DNA from: Alicyclobacillus sp.
GTDB taxonomy: Bacteria > Bacillota > Bacilli > Alicyclobacillales > Alicyclobacillaceae
Length of the DNA: 53,596 nucleotides
Assembly: GCA_023511725.1 (NCBI GenBank)
Contig: JAIMAY010000020.1
Coordinates: 1-53,596, forward strand
Direction: 5' to 3'
A program made the translations under genes and the position numbers. Positions 33,765 to 42,409 of this stretch are shown one piece after another; within the stretch, counting starts at the first letter, position 1; each line of letters begins with the position of its first letter. A model generated the notes under the pieces. The model was not told the origin of the DNA, searched no databases, and saw nothing but the letters and a program-made list of their open reading frames with translations.

Positions 33765-34271
33765 ATGCCATCCATGTCCCATTGTAACACGTGGCCGCCG
33801 GCACGCGATCTCCACACCGACCCCTCCCGTCGCCGCCCCCCGCACGCGGTGATGGTCTGCCCCGTGTTCCGCGGCGCGCTGGTGTGGGTCAAGCACGCCG
33901 AACGCGGCTGGGAGCTTCCCGGCGGCAAGGTGGAACCCGGCGAAGCGCCCGAAGCCGCCGCCATCCGCGAAGCGTGGGAGGAGGCCGGGCTCCGCCTGGG
34001 GCGGCTGGTGTGGCTGGCCGAGTATGTGTATGATCTGCCCGCCCGCGCGGACCGGCCCGCGCAGACCCAGGTGAAGTGGGTGTACGCCGCGCAGGTCCTG
34101 GACGCCGGCGCGCGCGCAGCCAGCGCCACCGGGGAGACGCTCGAGGTGCGTTGCTTCCGGCCCATCCCGTCCCCCTCCGATCTCCACACCTGGCCCGACG
34201 CCAGCCCCATCATGCGCGACGCCGTGTACCCCCTCGTGCTGTCGGAGCTGCGCGCGCAGGGGTGGCTGTAG
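33765..34271 (+). CDS. NUDIX hydrolase
   Basis: 168 aa. The Nudix box is intact: [23 protein letters not shown] (about 53-75; key residues G53, E58, R69, E70, E73, E74 by position in the motif). Preceding strand [11 protein letters not shown] places it in the classical family. Mg-dependent cleavage of nucleoside diphosphate-linked substrates is expected; which one is unknown. GGAAGGAG precedes the ATG. It diverges from the DUF4149 unit. Confidence 0.9.
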   Translation: MPSMSHCNTWPPARDLHTDPSRRRPPHAVMVCPVFRGALVWVKHAERGWELPGGKVEPGEAPEAAAIREAWEEAGLRLGRLVWLAEYVYDLPARADRPAQTQVKWVYAAQVLDAGARAASATGETLEVRCFRPIPSPSDLHTWPDASPIMRDAVYPLVLSELRAQGWL

Positions 34272-34371
34272 GCCGTCGCGCCTGCGGGGGCGGGGCGCGA
34301 GTGGCCGGCGGGGGTGGCGCGATGGGCCGCGAGCGCGCCTGCCATCCCGCTCGCAAAGGCAGGCGACGCAC

Positions 34372-34418
34372 AAAAAAGCCCGGGGAAGGGTGCGGCGGAT
34401 AGGCATCCTTCCCCGGGC
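34372..34418 (-). terminator. intrinsic terminator of the korAB operon
   Basis: On the minus strand a perfect 12-bp stem GCCCGGGGAAGG / CCTTCCCCGGGC with a 17-nt loop, then six U. It lies 87 bp past the korB stop. Confidence 0.9.
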
Positions 34419-34504
34419 GTCTGCATATGCATCGGTATCCGCGCCACGCCTGCGCCACTCGGCTCGCGCCACCCGGCCCGCACCGTAGCCGAGCCGCGGC
34501 CTGA

Positions 34505-35371
34505 TCACGCGAACTCGCGCAGCGTCTGCTGGAACACCTCCGGGTCCATGGCGAGATCGAGCTGGCTTAGCGGTTCCTCGTGGTAGCCCGGGATGAGGTC
34601 CTCGTACGGGACGCGGCTGTCGTCGCGGTAGATGACGCCGGTGCACAGGCCGTTGGTCTCGATGACCATGCGCATGGCGGCCGCTCTGTCCGTCGGGTCA
34701 TAGTCGGGCACGTTGTCGAGGTTGTAGACGTGCTCCTTGTACCAATCGTACGTGTTGATCTTGTTGTAGGTCACGCACGGGCTGAAGACGTTGAGCAGCG
34801 AGAAGCCGCGGTACTGGATGGCCTCCTGCACGAGCCGGACCAGCTGGTTGATGTCGCTGGAGAAGCCTTGGGCGAGGAAGCCGATGCCGGCGGCGAGCGC
34901 AATCTGCGCGGGCACCAGCGCGTGCTCGATGTTGCCGGTCGGCGTGGTCTTGGCCTTGAAGCCGTGCGCCGAGGTGGGCGAGTGCTGGCCCTTGGTCAGG
35001 CCGTAGATCTGGTTGTCCATCACGATGTACGTGATGTCCATGTTGCGCCGCACCGCGTGCATGAAGTGGTTGAGGCCAATGCCGAAGCCGTCACCGTCGC
35101 CACCGGAGGCTATCACGGTGAGGTGACGGTTGGCGAGCTTCACGCCCTGCGCTGTGGGCAGCGCGCGCCCGTGCACGCCGTGGAAGCCGTAGCTGTGGAT
35201 GTAGCCGGAGATACGCCCGGAGCAACCGATACCCGAGATGATGGCCACCTCATGCGGTTCCTTGCCGAGGGCCGCCAGCGCACGCTGGATGGCGGCCTGC
35301 ACGGAGAAGTCGCCGCAACCGGGGCACCAGTTGGGCCGGATGTCGTTGCGAAAATCCTTCACTGTGGCCAT
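34505..35371 (-). CDS. korB: 2-oxoacid:ferredoxin oxidoreductase subunit beta
   Basis: 288 aa TPP-binding subunit. WCPGCGDF (16-23) and the downstream Cys residues carry the [4Fe-4S] ligands; the diphosphate-binding GDGD appears in SGGDGDGFGIG (about 88-98), with TPP-contact phrases CSGRISGYIHSYG before it and DNQIYGLTKGQHSPTS after. KorAB converts 2-oxoglutarate plus CoA to succinyl-CoA with ferredoxin reduction. Pyruvate is an alternative substrate. The gap between the korA stop and the ATG here is one base. A strong terminator follows. Confidence 0.92.
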   Translation of the reverse strand: MATVKDFRNDIRPNWCPGCGDFSVQAAIQRALAALGKEPHEVAIISGIGCSGRISGYIHSYGFHGVHGRALPTAQGVKLANRHLTVIASGGDGDGFGIGLNHFMHAVRRNMDITYIVMDNQIYGLTKGQHSPTSAHGFKAKTTPTGNIEHALVPAQIALAAGIGFLAQGFSSDINQLVRLVQEAIQYRGFSLLNVFSPCVTYNKINTYDWYKEHVYNLDNVPDYDPTDRAAAMRMVIETNGLCTGVIYRDDSRVPYEDLIPGYHEEPLSQLDLAMDPEVFQQTLREFA

Positions 35372-35372
35372 C

Positions 35373-37103
35373 TCAGATCAGCTCCTTACACGCATCGTAG
35401 ATCTCGCTCGGCAGGAACGGTTGACCGTTGTACTTGAGCAGGCTGTGGACCTCGCCCTCCGGATTCGCGTCGAAGAACGACATCAGGTGCCGCAGCTGCG
35501 CGGTGGCGTTGTTCTCCACGACCAGCACCTTGCGTGCGCCGGCCAGCGCCGCCAGCAGTGCCTGGCGCGGGAACGGCAGCAGCGCCTTGACGTGGACGTG
35601 GCTCACCCGGTGACCTTCCGCACGCAGCCGCTCCATCGTCTCCTCGATGGGGCCGATGTTGGAGCCGATGCCCACGATGGCCAGCTCCGGCGCCTCGTCG
35701 CCACTGCGGATGACGCTGTTCGGCAGCTCGACGCCCTTGAGCTTGCGCATCCGCTTCTCCATCATCACCTTGCGGTTCGGCGAGTTCTCGTTCGGCCGGC
35801 CCGTCTCCATGTGCTCCACGCCGGTCACGTGGTGGATGCCGCCCTTCGCGCCGGGGAATACGCGCGGCGAGATGCCCGTCTCCGTCATCTCGTAGCGCTT
35901 GAAGTCCTTGCCGGGCGGCGTCTGCGCCAGTTGCTCCGGCGTTGCCAACAGGCCGCGGTCAATGCGGATGCTGTCCAGCGACAGCGGGTCCGTCGTCTGC
36001 TTGCTGAGCGAGAGCGCCAGGTCCGTCATCACAATCACCGGGCACTGGTACTGCTCCGCGTAGTTGAAGGCGTCTGCCATGACCGTGAAGCAGTCCTCCG
36101 TCGTGGCGGGGTTGAGGACAATCTTCGGGATCTCGCCGTGGTTACCGAACAGCGCAGCCAGCAGGTCCGACTGCTCCTGCTTCGTCGGCAGACCCGTCGA
36201 GGGGCCGCCGCGCTGCGTGTCGACAATGACCACCGGCGTCTCCGTCATGCCTGACAGGCCAATGGCCTCCATCATCAGCGACAGGCCCGGGCCAGACGTG
36301 GCGGTGAACGCGCGCGCCCCGCCGTAGTTGGCGCCGATGGCCATCGTGATGGCGGCAATTTCGTCCTCCGTCTGCACCACCACGCCGCCCACCTGCGGCA
36401 TCTTGCGGATCAGGTACTCCATGATGTCGGATGCCGGCGTGATGGGGTAGGCCGACATCACGCGGGCGCCGGCCGCCAGCGCGCCGAGGGCAATCGCGTC
36501 GTTGCCCATCATGAGCAACCGGCGCGTGCCGTCCGCGGGTTTGAGGGCGAAGGCGGGATCGGCACCGCCGGCTTCCTTCATGAAGGCGTAGCCGCGGCGG
36601 ATGGCTTCCATGTTCTGCTCGACCACGCGCTGACCCTTGCGGCGGAAGCGCTCCTCCACGACCTCCGCGAAGATGTCTACCGGCAGGCCGAGGACGGCGG
36701 CGGATGCGCCGAGCGACACCATGTTCTTCATGATGGCGGCGCCGCATTCCTCCGCAATCTGGGTCAGCGGCACCGCGAATAGCCTCACGTGGTCCGGCGC
36801 CGTCGGATTGAACTTGGCATCGGCGATCACGATACCCCCCGGACGCACCTCACCCGCGTTCACGTCGATGGACTCCTGATCAAACGCGAGCAGCACGTCG
36901 GTGTAGTCCGCGCTGGCCCGGTAGCGTTTGACGCTGACACGGACTTTGTCGTTCGAGTGGCCACCCTTGATCCGTGAAGAAAAATGACGGAATGAGTAGA
37001 CATAATAGCCCTGACGGTTGAGCGCCACGGCGAACGTCTCGCCCGTGCTCTCGACGCCTTCTCCCTGCTGCCCGCCGACCTTCCAGGACAGTTGCTCCAG
37101 CAT
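35373..37103 (-). CDS. korA: 2-oxoacid:ferredoxin oxidoreductase subunit alpha (fused gamma-alpha)
   Basis: 576 aa: an N-terminal gamma domain (KVGGQQGEGVESTGETFA, about 8-25) is fused to the alpha subunit (from about 190, LKPADGTRRLLMMGNDAIALGALAAGARVMSAYPITPASDIMEYL). This fused arrangement is common in Bacteria. Also visible: GPGLSLMMEAIGLSGMTETPVVIVDTQRGGPSTGLPTKQEQSDL around 285-330, which includes the substrate-loop motif. The start is the ATG with AAGGAG 11 bases upstream. korB follows at the end, so one transcript. A longer open frame of 226 more codons upstream runs through the DUF86 gene and is rejected. Confidence 0.92.
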   Translation of the reverse strand: MLEQLSWKVGGQQGEGVESTGETFAVALNRQGYYVYSFRHFSSRIKGGHSNDKVRVSVKRYRASADYTDVLLAFDQESIDVNAGEVRPGGIVIADAKFNPTAPDHVRLFAVPLTQIAEECGAAIMKNMVSLGASAAVLGLPVDIFAEVVEERFRRKGQRVVEQNMEAIRRGYAFMKEAGGADPAFALKPADGTRRLLMMGNDAIALGALAAGARVMSAYPITPASDIMEYLIRKMPQVGGVVVQTEDEIAAITMAIGANYGGARAFTATSGPGLSLMMEAIGLSGMTETPVVIVDTQRGGPSTGLPTKQEQSDLLAALFGNHGEIPKIVLNPATTEDCFTVMADAFNYAEQYQCPVIVMTDLALSLSKQTTDPLSLDSIRIDRGLLATPEQLAQTPPGKDFKRYEMTETGISPRVFPGAKGGIHHVTGVEHMETGRPNENSPNRKVMMEKRMRKLKGVELPNSVIRSGDEAPELAIVGIGSNIGPIEETMERLRAEGHRVSHVHVKALLPFPRQALLAALAGARKVLVVENNATAQLRHLMSFFDANPEGEVHSLLKYNGQPFLPSEIYDACKELI

Positions 37104-37202
37104 GCCTAGGTCCACTCCTTGCCTGCCTCTTCCGAACCATGCAAATTTGGGCTTTGGCTTCGTACGACGAGCTGCGGCGCCATACCGCTGGTTCGGGATG
37201 AT

Positions 37203-37232
37203 TTGGAGTCTTGCACCGAACTTCATTATACT
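37203..37232 (+). promoter_or_regulatory. promoter of the DUF86 gene
   Basis: TTGGAG at 37203-37208 and TATACT at 37227-37232 with 18 bp between. An ATTATA at 37225-37230 gives TATAAT on the opposite strand, so the korA promoter probably overlaps. Confidence 0.5.
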
Positions 37233-37307
37233 GTACGAGGATCGGCAAGGAAACGGATCAGGGGAAATCTTCTCACAAGGTAAGATGTGACAGGGAAGGG
37301 ACCGAGC

Positions 37308-37736
37308 ATGTTCATCACCGAGGAGTTGCAAAAGCGCATTGACGGGATTCTCCAGGCCATCGAGGTGCGGGCCGATTGGCTGGCGCGGCTGGCCGAGCAG
37401 CCGGGTTGGAGCGCTGATCCCGGGCGTGTGTGGGCGGCCGAGCGCGCGCTGCACGTCGCCATCGAGTGTGTGACCGATGCCGCGAGCGACATGATTGATG
37501 CGCTCGTGATGCGCGATCCCGGCAGCTACGCCGACATCGTCCGCGTCCTGATGGAGGAGGGCGTCGTCAGCGCCGACTGGTTTCACGCGTTCGAGCCGGC
37601 GCTGACGTACCGTGATAAACTGGTGCGCCGTTACCGCGAACTGACAGCGGCTGAAACGGAGGAAGCGGTTCGCCGCTGTGCGCCGCTGCTTCGTCCCTAC
37701 TGTGATGCGGTGCGGCGGTATCTCGGGATGGCCTGA
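37308..37736 (+). CDS. DUF86 (HepT-like HEPN) protein, YutE-like
   Basis: 142 aa. HEPN fold with the N-terminal helix ITEELQKRIDGILQAIEVR and the core ERALHVAIECVTDAASDMI. HepT-type toxins carry RX4HXY, which attacks RNA or is AMPylated by its MntA partner. The equivalent stretch here is YRDKLVRRYRELT: the histidine is replaced by arginine, so catalytic activity is doubtful. No nucleotidyltransferase partner lies nearby. The gene ends inside a convergent 3D-domain gene (170-bp overlap). Confidence 0.82.
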   Translation: MFITEELQKRIDGILQAIEVRADWLARLAEQPGWSADPGRVWAAERALHVAIECVTDAASDMIDALVMRDPGSYADIVRVLMEEGVVSADWFHAFEPALTYRDKLVRRYRELTAAETEEAVRRCAPLLRPYCDAVRRYLGMA

Positions 37737-38427
37737 CATAGACGCGTACGTGTTTGCGCACTCCAAACGCCAGCGCCGCATCGTCCGACGGCAGCAGAAT
37801 GTCGATGTGGCGCCCCTTCACCAGGCCGCCGGTGTCCTCGGCCCGGCGCCAACCCACCCCCTCGATGTACACCCAGGCACCAAGCGGAATCACGCGCGGG
37901 TCCACCGCGATGGTGACGCCCACGCGAGCCCGGTGGCCGCTCGCGGTGATGCCGAAGCCCGGATCGCCCGGTCGTTTGCCGGTGGATCGCTTGGACAGCG
38001 CGTAGGCGGTGAGCGTCACATCGTCCATCGCGAGCAGATCATCCGCCGCCGCGACGGGCCGGGCGGGGGTATGCCCTGGCGCAGGCGTCACCGCTAGGTG
38101 AGAAAGCGTTGGGGCCGAGGCGTGGCAGCGTCGTCCGCGGTCTCCGGTATGCGCCGGAGCCAGGGGGTGGCCGCCGTGCTCGCGTTCCACGCTTCGCGGT
38201 CGACTTCGCTGGCCCCTCTCCGTCGCTGCAAGCGCGGCGCGCTGTGACTCGCGCCTATGCATGAGGGGCGGGCGGCCATGCGACGATGTACCTATCGCCG
38301 GGACGGCTGCGCTGTGCCGGGCCGGTGCCGGGCCTCCAGCCGCCAGCAGCGTGCTGCAGGTGAGGAGTGCGCCCGCCAGCAGGGCGGGAAGCGTTTGTCG
38401 AGTCCACAACCATCCATCGGTGTCCAT
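37567..38427 (-). CDS. secreted 3D-domain protein with antisense C-terminal tail
   Basis: 286 aa. N-terminal signal or membrane segment (about 12-30, TLPALLAGALLTCSTLLAAGG), a long His/Arg/Pro-rich linker (about 35-130), then a 3D domain (about 133-230) with TLTAYALSK, VGVTIAVDPRVIPLGAWVYIEG, RRAEDTGGLVKGRHID and VRVYV. This is the catalytic-type fold of YabE and stationary-phase proteins. The domain ends almost exactly at the DUF86 stop codon; the remaining ~57 residues are the reverse complement of DUF86 codons. No clear ribosome site precedes the ATG at 38427, so start and end are both less certain than the domain. Confidence 0.72.
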   Translation of the reverse strand: MDTDGWLWTRQTLPALLAGALLTCSTLLAAGGPAPARHSAAVPAIGTSSHGRPPLMHRRESQRAALAATERGQRSRPRSVEREHGGHPLAPAHTGDRGRRCHASAPTLSHLAVTPAPGHTPARPVAAADDLLAMDDVTLTAYALSKRSTGKRPGDPGFGITASGHRARVGVTIAVDPRVIPLGAWVYIEGVGWRRAEDTGGLVKGRHIDILLPSDDAALAFGVRKHVRVYVRPSRDTAAPHHSRDEAAAHSGEPLPPFQPLSVRGNGAPVYHGTSAPARTRETSRR

Positions 38428-38623
38428 GGCAAGCGGTAGCGTACGCCGCGCCAGGATGATCTATACATGCCGCTTCGTTCCGCCTTGACAGCGCTTTCGT
38501 GGGCTGGGTATGGTGGACTTGACGACACGTGGCGGACGGCGCGGGGACATGCGGCGGACCGTGTCCGGTACGCCATCCGCCACGGACACAGGGCGGCACC
38601 CGCCGCTGGGAGAGGGGAAGCGA

Positions 38624-40606
38624 ATGAGTCGGGTGAAAGAGGGAGACCTGTTGTGGACGCCGCCGTCAGAGCTGGCGGAACATTCGCATCTGAAGCGCTA
38701 CATGCGCTGGCTGGAGGAGACGCGCGGCCTGTCCTTTGCGGATTACGAGGCGCTGTGGCGCTGGTCCGTGACAGATCTGCCCGCGTTCTGGGCGTCGGTG
38801 TGGGACTTTTTTGAGGTGAAGAGCAGCGCGCCCTACGAGACCGTGCTGGCCGAGGAGAAGATGCCGGGGGCGCGCTGGTTTCCAGGCGCGCGCCTCAACT
38901 ACGCCGAGCACCTGGTGCGCCACGCGCGGCCGGATGCGCCGGCCATCATCGGCCGGTCCGAGCTGCGGCCGCTGGTGACATGGTCGTGGCAACAGCTGTT
39001 GGACACCGCCGGGGCGCTGGCCGCCACCCTGCGTCGGCTTGGCGTGGGTGAGGGGGACCGGGTGGTGGCGTATCTGCCCAACATCCCTGAGACCATCGCG
39101 GCGTTTATCGCCACGGCGAGCCTCGGCGCCATCTGGTCCAGTTGCGCGCCCGAGTTCGGCACGCCGAGCGTCATCAGCCGCTTCCAGCAGATTGAGCCGA
39201 AGGTATTGTTGACCATCGACGGGTATGCCTATCAAGGCAAGGCGTATGATCGGCTGCCCGTGGTGGCCGAGTTGCAGCGCGCGCTGCCGACGGTGGAGCG
39301 AACCATCCTCATCCCGTATCTCAGCCCACAGCCACAGCTGGACGGCCTGCGCAACGTGATGCTGTGGCAGGAGGCAACGGCCGCGCCTGCGCCGCTGACG
39401 TTCGCACAGGTGCCATTTGACCACCCTCTCTGGGTGCTGTACTCCTCCGGCACCACCGGCCTGCCCAAGCCCATCGTGCAGGGCCACGGCGGGTGCCTGT
39501 TGGCGCATCTGGTGATGCAGGGACTGCACTCCAACCTCGGGCCGGACGACAGGTTCTTCTGGTTCACGACGACGGGGTGGATGATGTGGAACGTGGTGGC
39601 GGCATCGCTGCTCACAGGATCCACCGCGCTGGTGTATGACGGTAGCCCGGCGTACCCAGACTTGGGTGCACTCTGGCAGTTCGCCGCCGACGCGGGGATG
39701 ACGGTGTTTGGTACCAGTGCAGGCTACATCAGCTCCTGCATGAAGGCGGATCTGCATCCCGGGCGGGATTACAATCTGAGCCGCCTAAAGGTGCTGGCGT
39801 ACACGGGATCACCGCTGGCACCTGACGGTTTTGCATGGATCTACGAACGGGTCAAGCCCGACATCTGGCTGTACCCGGCGAGCGGCGGTACCGACGTCTG
39901 CGCCGCCTTCGTGCTGGGGAGCCCGCTGCACGGCGTGCGCGCCGGCGAGTTGCCGTGCCGCATGCTCGGGGCGAGTGTCGAGTGCTTTGACGACGAGGGC
40001 CATTCCATTGTGGGCGACGTGGGCGAGCTGGTGATCACGCGGCCATTCCCGTCGATGCCGCTCTTCTTCTGGAATGATCCGGACGGCCGGCGCTATCATG
40101 AAAGCTACTTCGATACGTATCCGGGGGTGTGGCGCCACGGAGATTTGATCAAGATCACGGATCGTGGATCGGCGGTGATCTACGGCCGGTCCGACGCCAC
40201 CATCAACCGCCAGGGCGTACGCGCAGGGACCAGCGAGATCTATGCGGCGGTCGAGGGGTTGCCGGAGGTGCTGGACTCGCTCGTGATTGACACCACACAT
40301 CTCGGCCATGACGGCGAGATGCTGCTGTTCGTGGTGCTGCGCGAGGGTCTGACGCTAACGGAGGAGCTGAAGGCGCGCATCCGCCAGACGCTGCGCGAGA
40401 ACGTATCGCCGCGCCATGTGCCGGACGCCATGTTCCATGTACCGGAAGTGCCCCGCACCCTCAACGGCAAGAAGATGGAGGTGCCCATTCGCAAGATCTT
40501 CCTGGGTGCGCCGCTGGAGAAGGCGGTCAATCGCGATGCCATGAGCAATCCCGACGCGCTGCAGGTGTACCTGGAGCTGGCTCGGAATTACGGCACTCGC
40601 GGGTGA
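38624..40606 (+). CDS. aacS: acetoacetyl-CoA synthetase
   Basis: 660 aa ANL-superfamily adenylate-forming enzyme. Start ATG has GAGAGGGG before it; the upstream in-frame region (38 codons) is not supported. Phosphate-binding VLYSSGTTGLPKPIVQGHGG (about 270-289), the A8-like hinge region YGRSDATINRQGVRAGTSEIYAAVEGL, and the C-terminal lysine stretch with RTLNGKKMEVPIRKI. The N-terminal YMRWLEETRGLSFADYEALWRWSVTDLPAFWASVWDFF is typical of AacS and differs from acetyl-CoA synthetase. Reaction: acetoacetate plus ATP plus CoA to acetoacetyl-CoA. Converges on the SRAP gene with two bases between. Confidence 0.9.
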   Translation: MSRVKEGDLLWTPPSELAEHSHLKRYMRWLEETRGLSFADYEALWRWSVTDLPAFWASVWDFFEVKSSAPYETVLAEEKMPGARWFPGARLNYAEHLVRHARPDAPAIIGRSELRPLVTWSWQQLLDTAGALAATLRRLGVGEGDRVVAYLPNIPETIAAFIATASLGAIWSSCAPEFGTPSVISRFQQIEPKVLLTIDGYAYQGKAYDRLPVVAELQRALPTVERTILIPYLSPQPQLDGLRNVMLWQEATAAPAPLTFAQVPFDHPLWVLYSSGTTGLPKPIVQGHGGCLLAHLVMQGLHSNLGPDDRFFWFTTTGWMMWNVVAASLLTGSTALVYDGSPAYPDLGALWQFAADAGMTVFGTSAGYISSCMKADLHPGRDYNLSRLKVLAYTGSPLAPDGFAWIYERVKPDIWLYPASGGTDVCAAFVLGSPLHGVRAGELPCRMLGASVECFDDEGHSIVGDVGELVITRPFPSMPLFFWNDPDGRRYHESYFDTYPGVWRHGDLIKITDRGSAVIYGRSDATINRQGVRAGTSEIYAAVEGLPEVLDSLVIDTTHLGHDGEMLLFVVLREGLTLTEELKARIRQTLRENVSPRHVPDAMFHVPEVPRTLNGKKMEVPIRKIFLGAPLEKAVNRDAMSNPDALQVYLELARNYGTRG

Positions 40607-40608
40607 AC

Positions 40609-41262
40609 TCAGGGGAGGGGCCGGATCAGCGAGGGTTCGTCGATCCGGCTGTTCCCCACAGCCGCCGACACGGGATAGGCGGTCATCTCCTCCGTCGGCA
40701 CGGGCCCGAGCAGGGCGAGGGCGGCGTCGGGAGGCAACGCCGGATCCAACCAGGCGGACATGGCATCTTCCGCGAGAATGACGGGCATGCGGTCATGGAT
40801 GCGCGCCATGAAGCGGTTGGGCGCGCACGTGACGATGGTGCAGTGCCAGATCCGTTTACCGTCCGGCGTGACCTGCTGGTCGTACAGCCCCGCGAAGGCG
40901 AACACCCTGCGCGAGACGAGTTGAATGCGATACGGCTGCTTCCCACCATCGTCCCGCTTCGCCCACTCGTAGAAGCCGTCGGCTGGCACGAGGCAGCGCC
41001 GGCGCGGCACGAGCCGGCGGAAGGTGGGCCGCTCCAGAAGCGTCTCGGCGCGCGCGTTGAACAGGACACCTGCGCGCTGTGTCTTGAGCCCCCACACCAT
41101 CCAGCGCGCGACACGCCGCCCGTCCTCCTGCAGGATGACGGGCACGAGCTGCGTCGGTGCGATGTTGTAGCGGGGCTGGAAACCATCCATCTCCGAAACC
41201 TCCACCGCGAAATAAGCCTCGATGAAGGACCAATCCTCGGTCAGCGTGAAGCGGCCGCACAT
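40609..41262 (-). CDS. SRAP-family (HMCES/YedK) abasic-site DNA-protein crosslink protein
   Basis: 217 aa. Start set at MCGRF because Cys2, which becomes the catalytic N-terminal nucleophile after Met removal, forms the thiazolidine crosslink with abasic sites. Other markers are YNIAPTQLVPVIL, WMVWGLKTQ, NARAETLLERPTFR, CLVPADGFYEWAKRDD and the active-site His in FMARIHDRMPVIL. SRAP proteins protect ssDNA abasic sites during replication and are often SOS-associated. No LexA box was looked for successfully. The last coding base is two bases from the aacS stop. Confidence 0.92.
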   Translation of the reverse strand: MCGRFTLTEDWSFIEAYFAVEVSEMDGFQPRYNIAPTQLVPVILQEDGRRVARWMVWGLKTQRAGVLFNARAETLLERPTFRRLVPRRRCLVPADGFYEWAKRDDGGKQPYRIQLVSRRVFAFAGLYDQQVTPDGKRIWHCTIVTCAPNRFMARIHDRMPVILAEDAMSAWLDPALPPDAALALLGPVPTEEMTAYPVSAAVGNSRIDEPSLIRPLP

Positions 41263-41343
41263 GGGGATGCTCCTTTCATTCGGCACGAACGTGTTGTTCA
41301 GTGCCGGACCCTCGTCTTTCTATCCTTCGCTGCGAACCCGTAT

Positions 41344-41349
41344 TATAAT
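41344..41349 (+). promoter_or_regulatory. -10 box of the fatty-acid-hydroxylase-like gene
   Basis: TATAAT (inside TATTATAATAA) 42 bp before the GTG start; -35 is poor. Confidence 0.5.
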
Positions 41350-41391
41350 AAGTCTATCAGATTCCATCGCCATCCAGGAGGTGAGTACCAA

Positions 41392-42018
41392 GTGAACGCG
41401 TATCTGCGCGAGTTCTGGACCGACAAACGGGTGCTGTTCATCTCATTTGAGTTTCTCCTGGCGCTCGCGATTTCCATCGCCACCCCTGGCGCCGGCCTGG
41501 GGCGCAGCGCGCCGTGGTTTGTGGGAGGCATCGTCTTTTTCTTCTTCGCCGAGTACCTGATCCATCGCTTCATTCTGCACGGCATCCTGCGCTATATTTT
41601 GCCACCGGCGTACAAGGGCCATGTGCTGCACCATGCGCGCCCGACGGACATGGAGTGGCTGCTCACGCCCAACGTGTACAACATCCCATCATACGCGGCG
41701 GTGTGGCTCATTGTCTGGCTGATCACGCGCGACTGGCACGCGACATCCACCTTCATCGCCGGCACCAGCTGCTACCAGGTCTACTACGAGTGGACGCACT
41801 ACGTCTCGCACCGTCCCATCATTCCGAAGACGCCCTGGGGGCGTTGGATGAAGAAGTTCCACCTGTTGCACCACTACAAGAACCCGCATTACTGGTACGG
41901 CGTGACGCATCCGACGATGGACGTGCTGTTTGGGACGCACGTGGATTGGCACAACGTGCAGACGGAGCGGACCGCGGAAGAGCCCGGCATGAAGCACTCG
42001 GAGGCGCCCGCTCGCTGA
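41392..42018 (+). CDS. sterol desaturase / fatty-acid hydroxylase family membrane protein
   Basis: 208 aa from GTG; CAGGAGGTG lies before it. Four membrane helices. The di-iron histidine clusters are HRFILH (HxxxH, about 59-64), HVLHH (HxxHH, about 77-81), HLLHH in KFHLLHHY and the last GVTHPTMDVLFGTH. This resembles the C-terminal domain of fatty-acid 2-hydroxylases and bacterial carotenoid/sterol desaturases. Substrate unknown. It is the last gene of ordinary composition before the less GC-rich teichoic-acid cassette. Confidence 0.82.
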   Translation: MNAYLREFWTDKRVLFISFEFLLALAISIATPGAGLGRSAPWFVGGIVFFFFAEYLIHRFILHGILRYILPPAYKGHVLHHARPTDMEWLLTPNVYNIPSYAAVWLIVWLITRDWHATSTFIAGTSCYQVYYEWTHYVSHRPIIPKTPWGRWMKKFHLLHHYKNPHYWYGVTHPTMDVLFGTHVDWHNVQTERTAEEPGMKHSEAPAR

Positions 42019-42409
42019 CGCAGGTCGGCGGGGCGGGTGCCTGCCGATGGCAGAGTTCAAACACTCGCCGGTACGGCCTGCGTATCATGCGTTTTTGCCC
42101 TTGGATTTGGTTGTGGGATTATATAGAAATCCCACAGACCATGTCCGAGGGGTGTCGAAATATGGAGCTTGCTGAAAAGGTCCCAGCACGGAATAATAGA
42201 AACGGGTTTCCGTACGTTACAAGGGTAAATAGCATGTCGACCTGTTTTCGCTGAGTGCGCCGGCGTGTCCGGCGTTCAATCTTGTTATAGGCGTCCAAGC
42301 GTTTCTCAATCCACCCCAGATCATATTCCCTAATGCACACCAGCGTACACCACGGTGGACTGGACGCCACAAGGGTCGCGCAAAAAGGCTTACGCAGGGT
42401 GAGGGTGCT
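42019..42409. other. intergenic segment at the left edge of the teichoic-acid cassette
   Basis: 391 bp without a gene I can support. Composition drops here from GC-rich to near 50 percent. Part of the minus strand (42119-42370) stays open for 83 codons and has a plausible basic-charged helix but no family I recognise, so it might be a fragment of a former gene. GGAATAATAGAAAC near 42190 is a possible -10 region. Confidence 0.4.

Noticed and set aside
37104-37781. N-terminal extension of KorA
   Set aside because: Runs across the DUF86 gene and both promoters; the family start is MLEQLSWKVGG at 37103.
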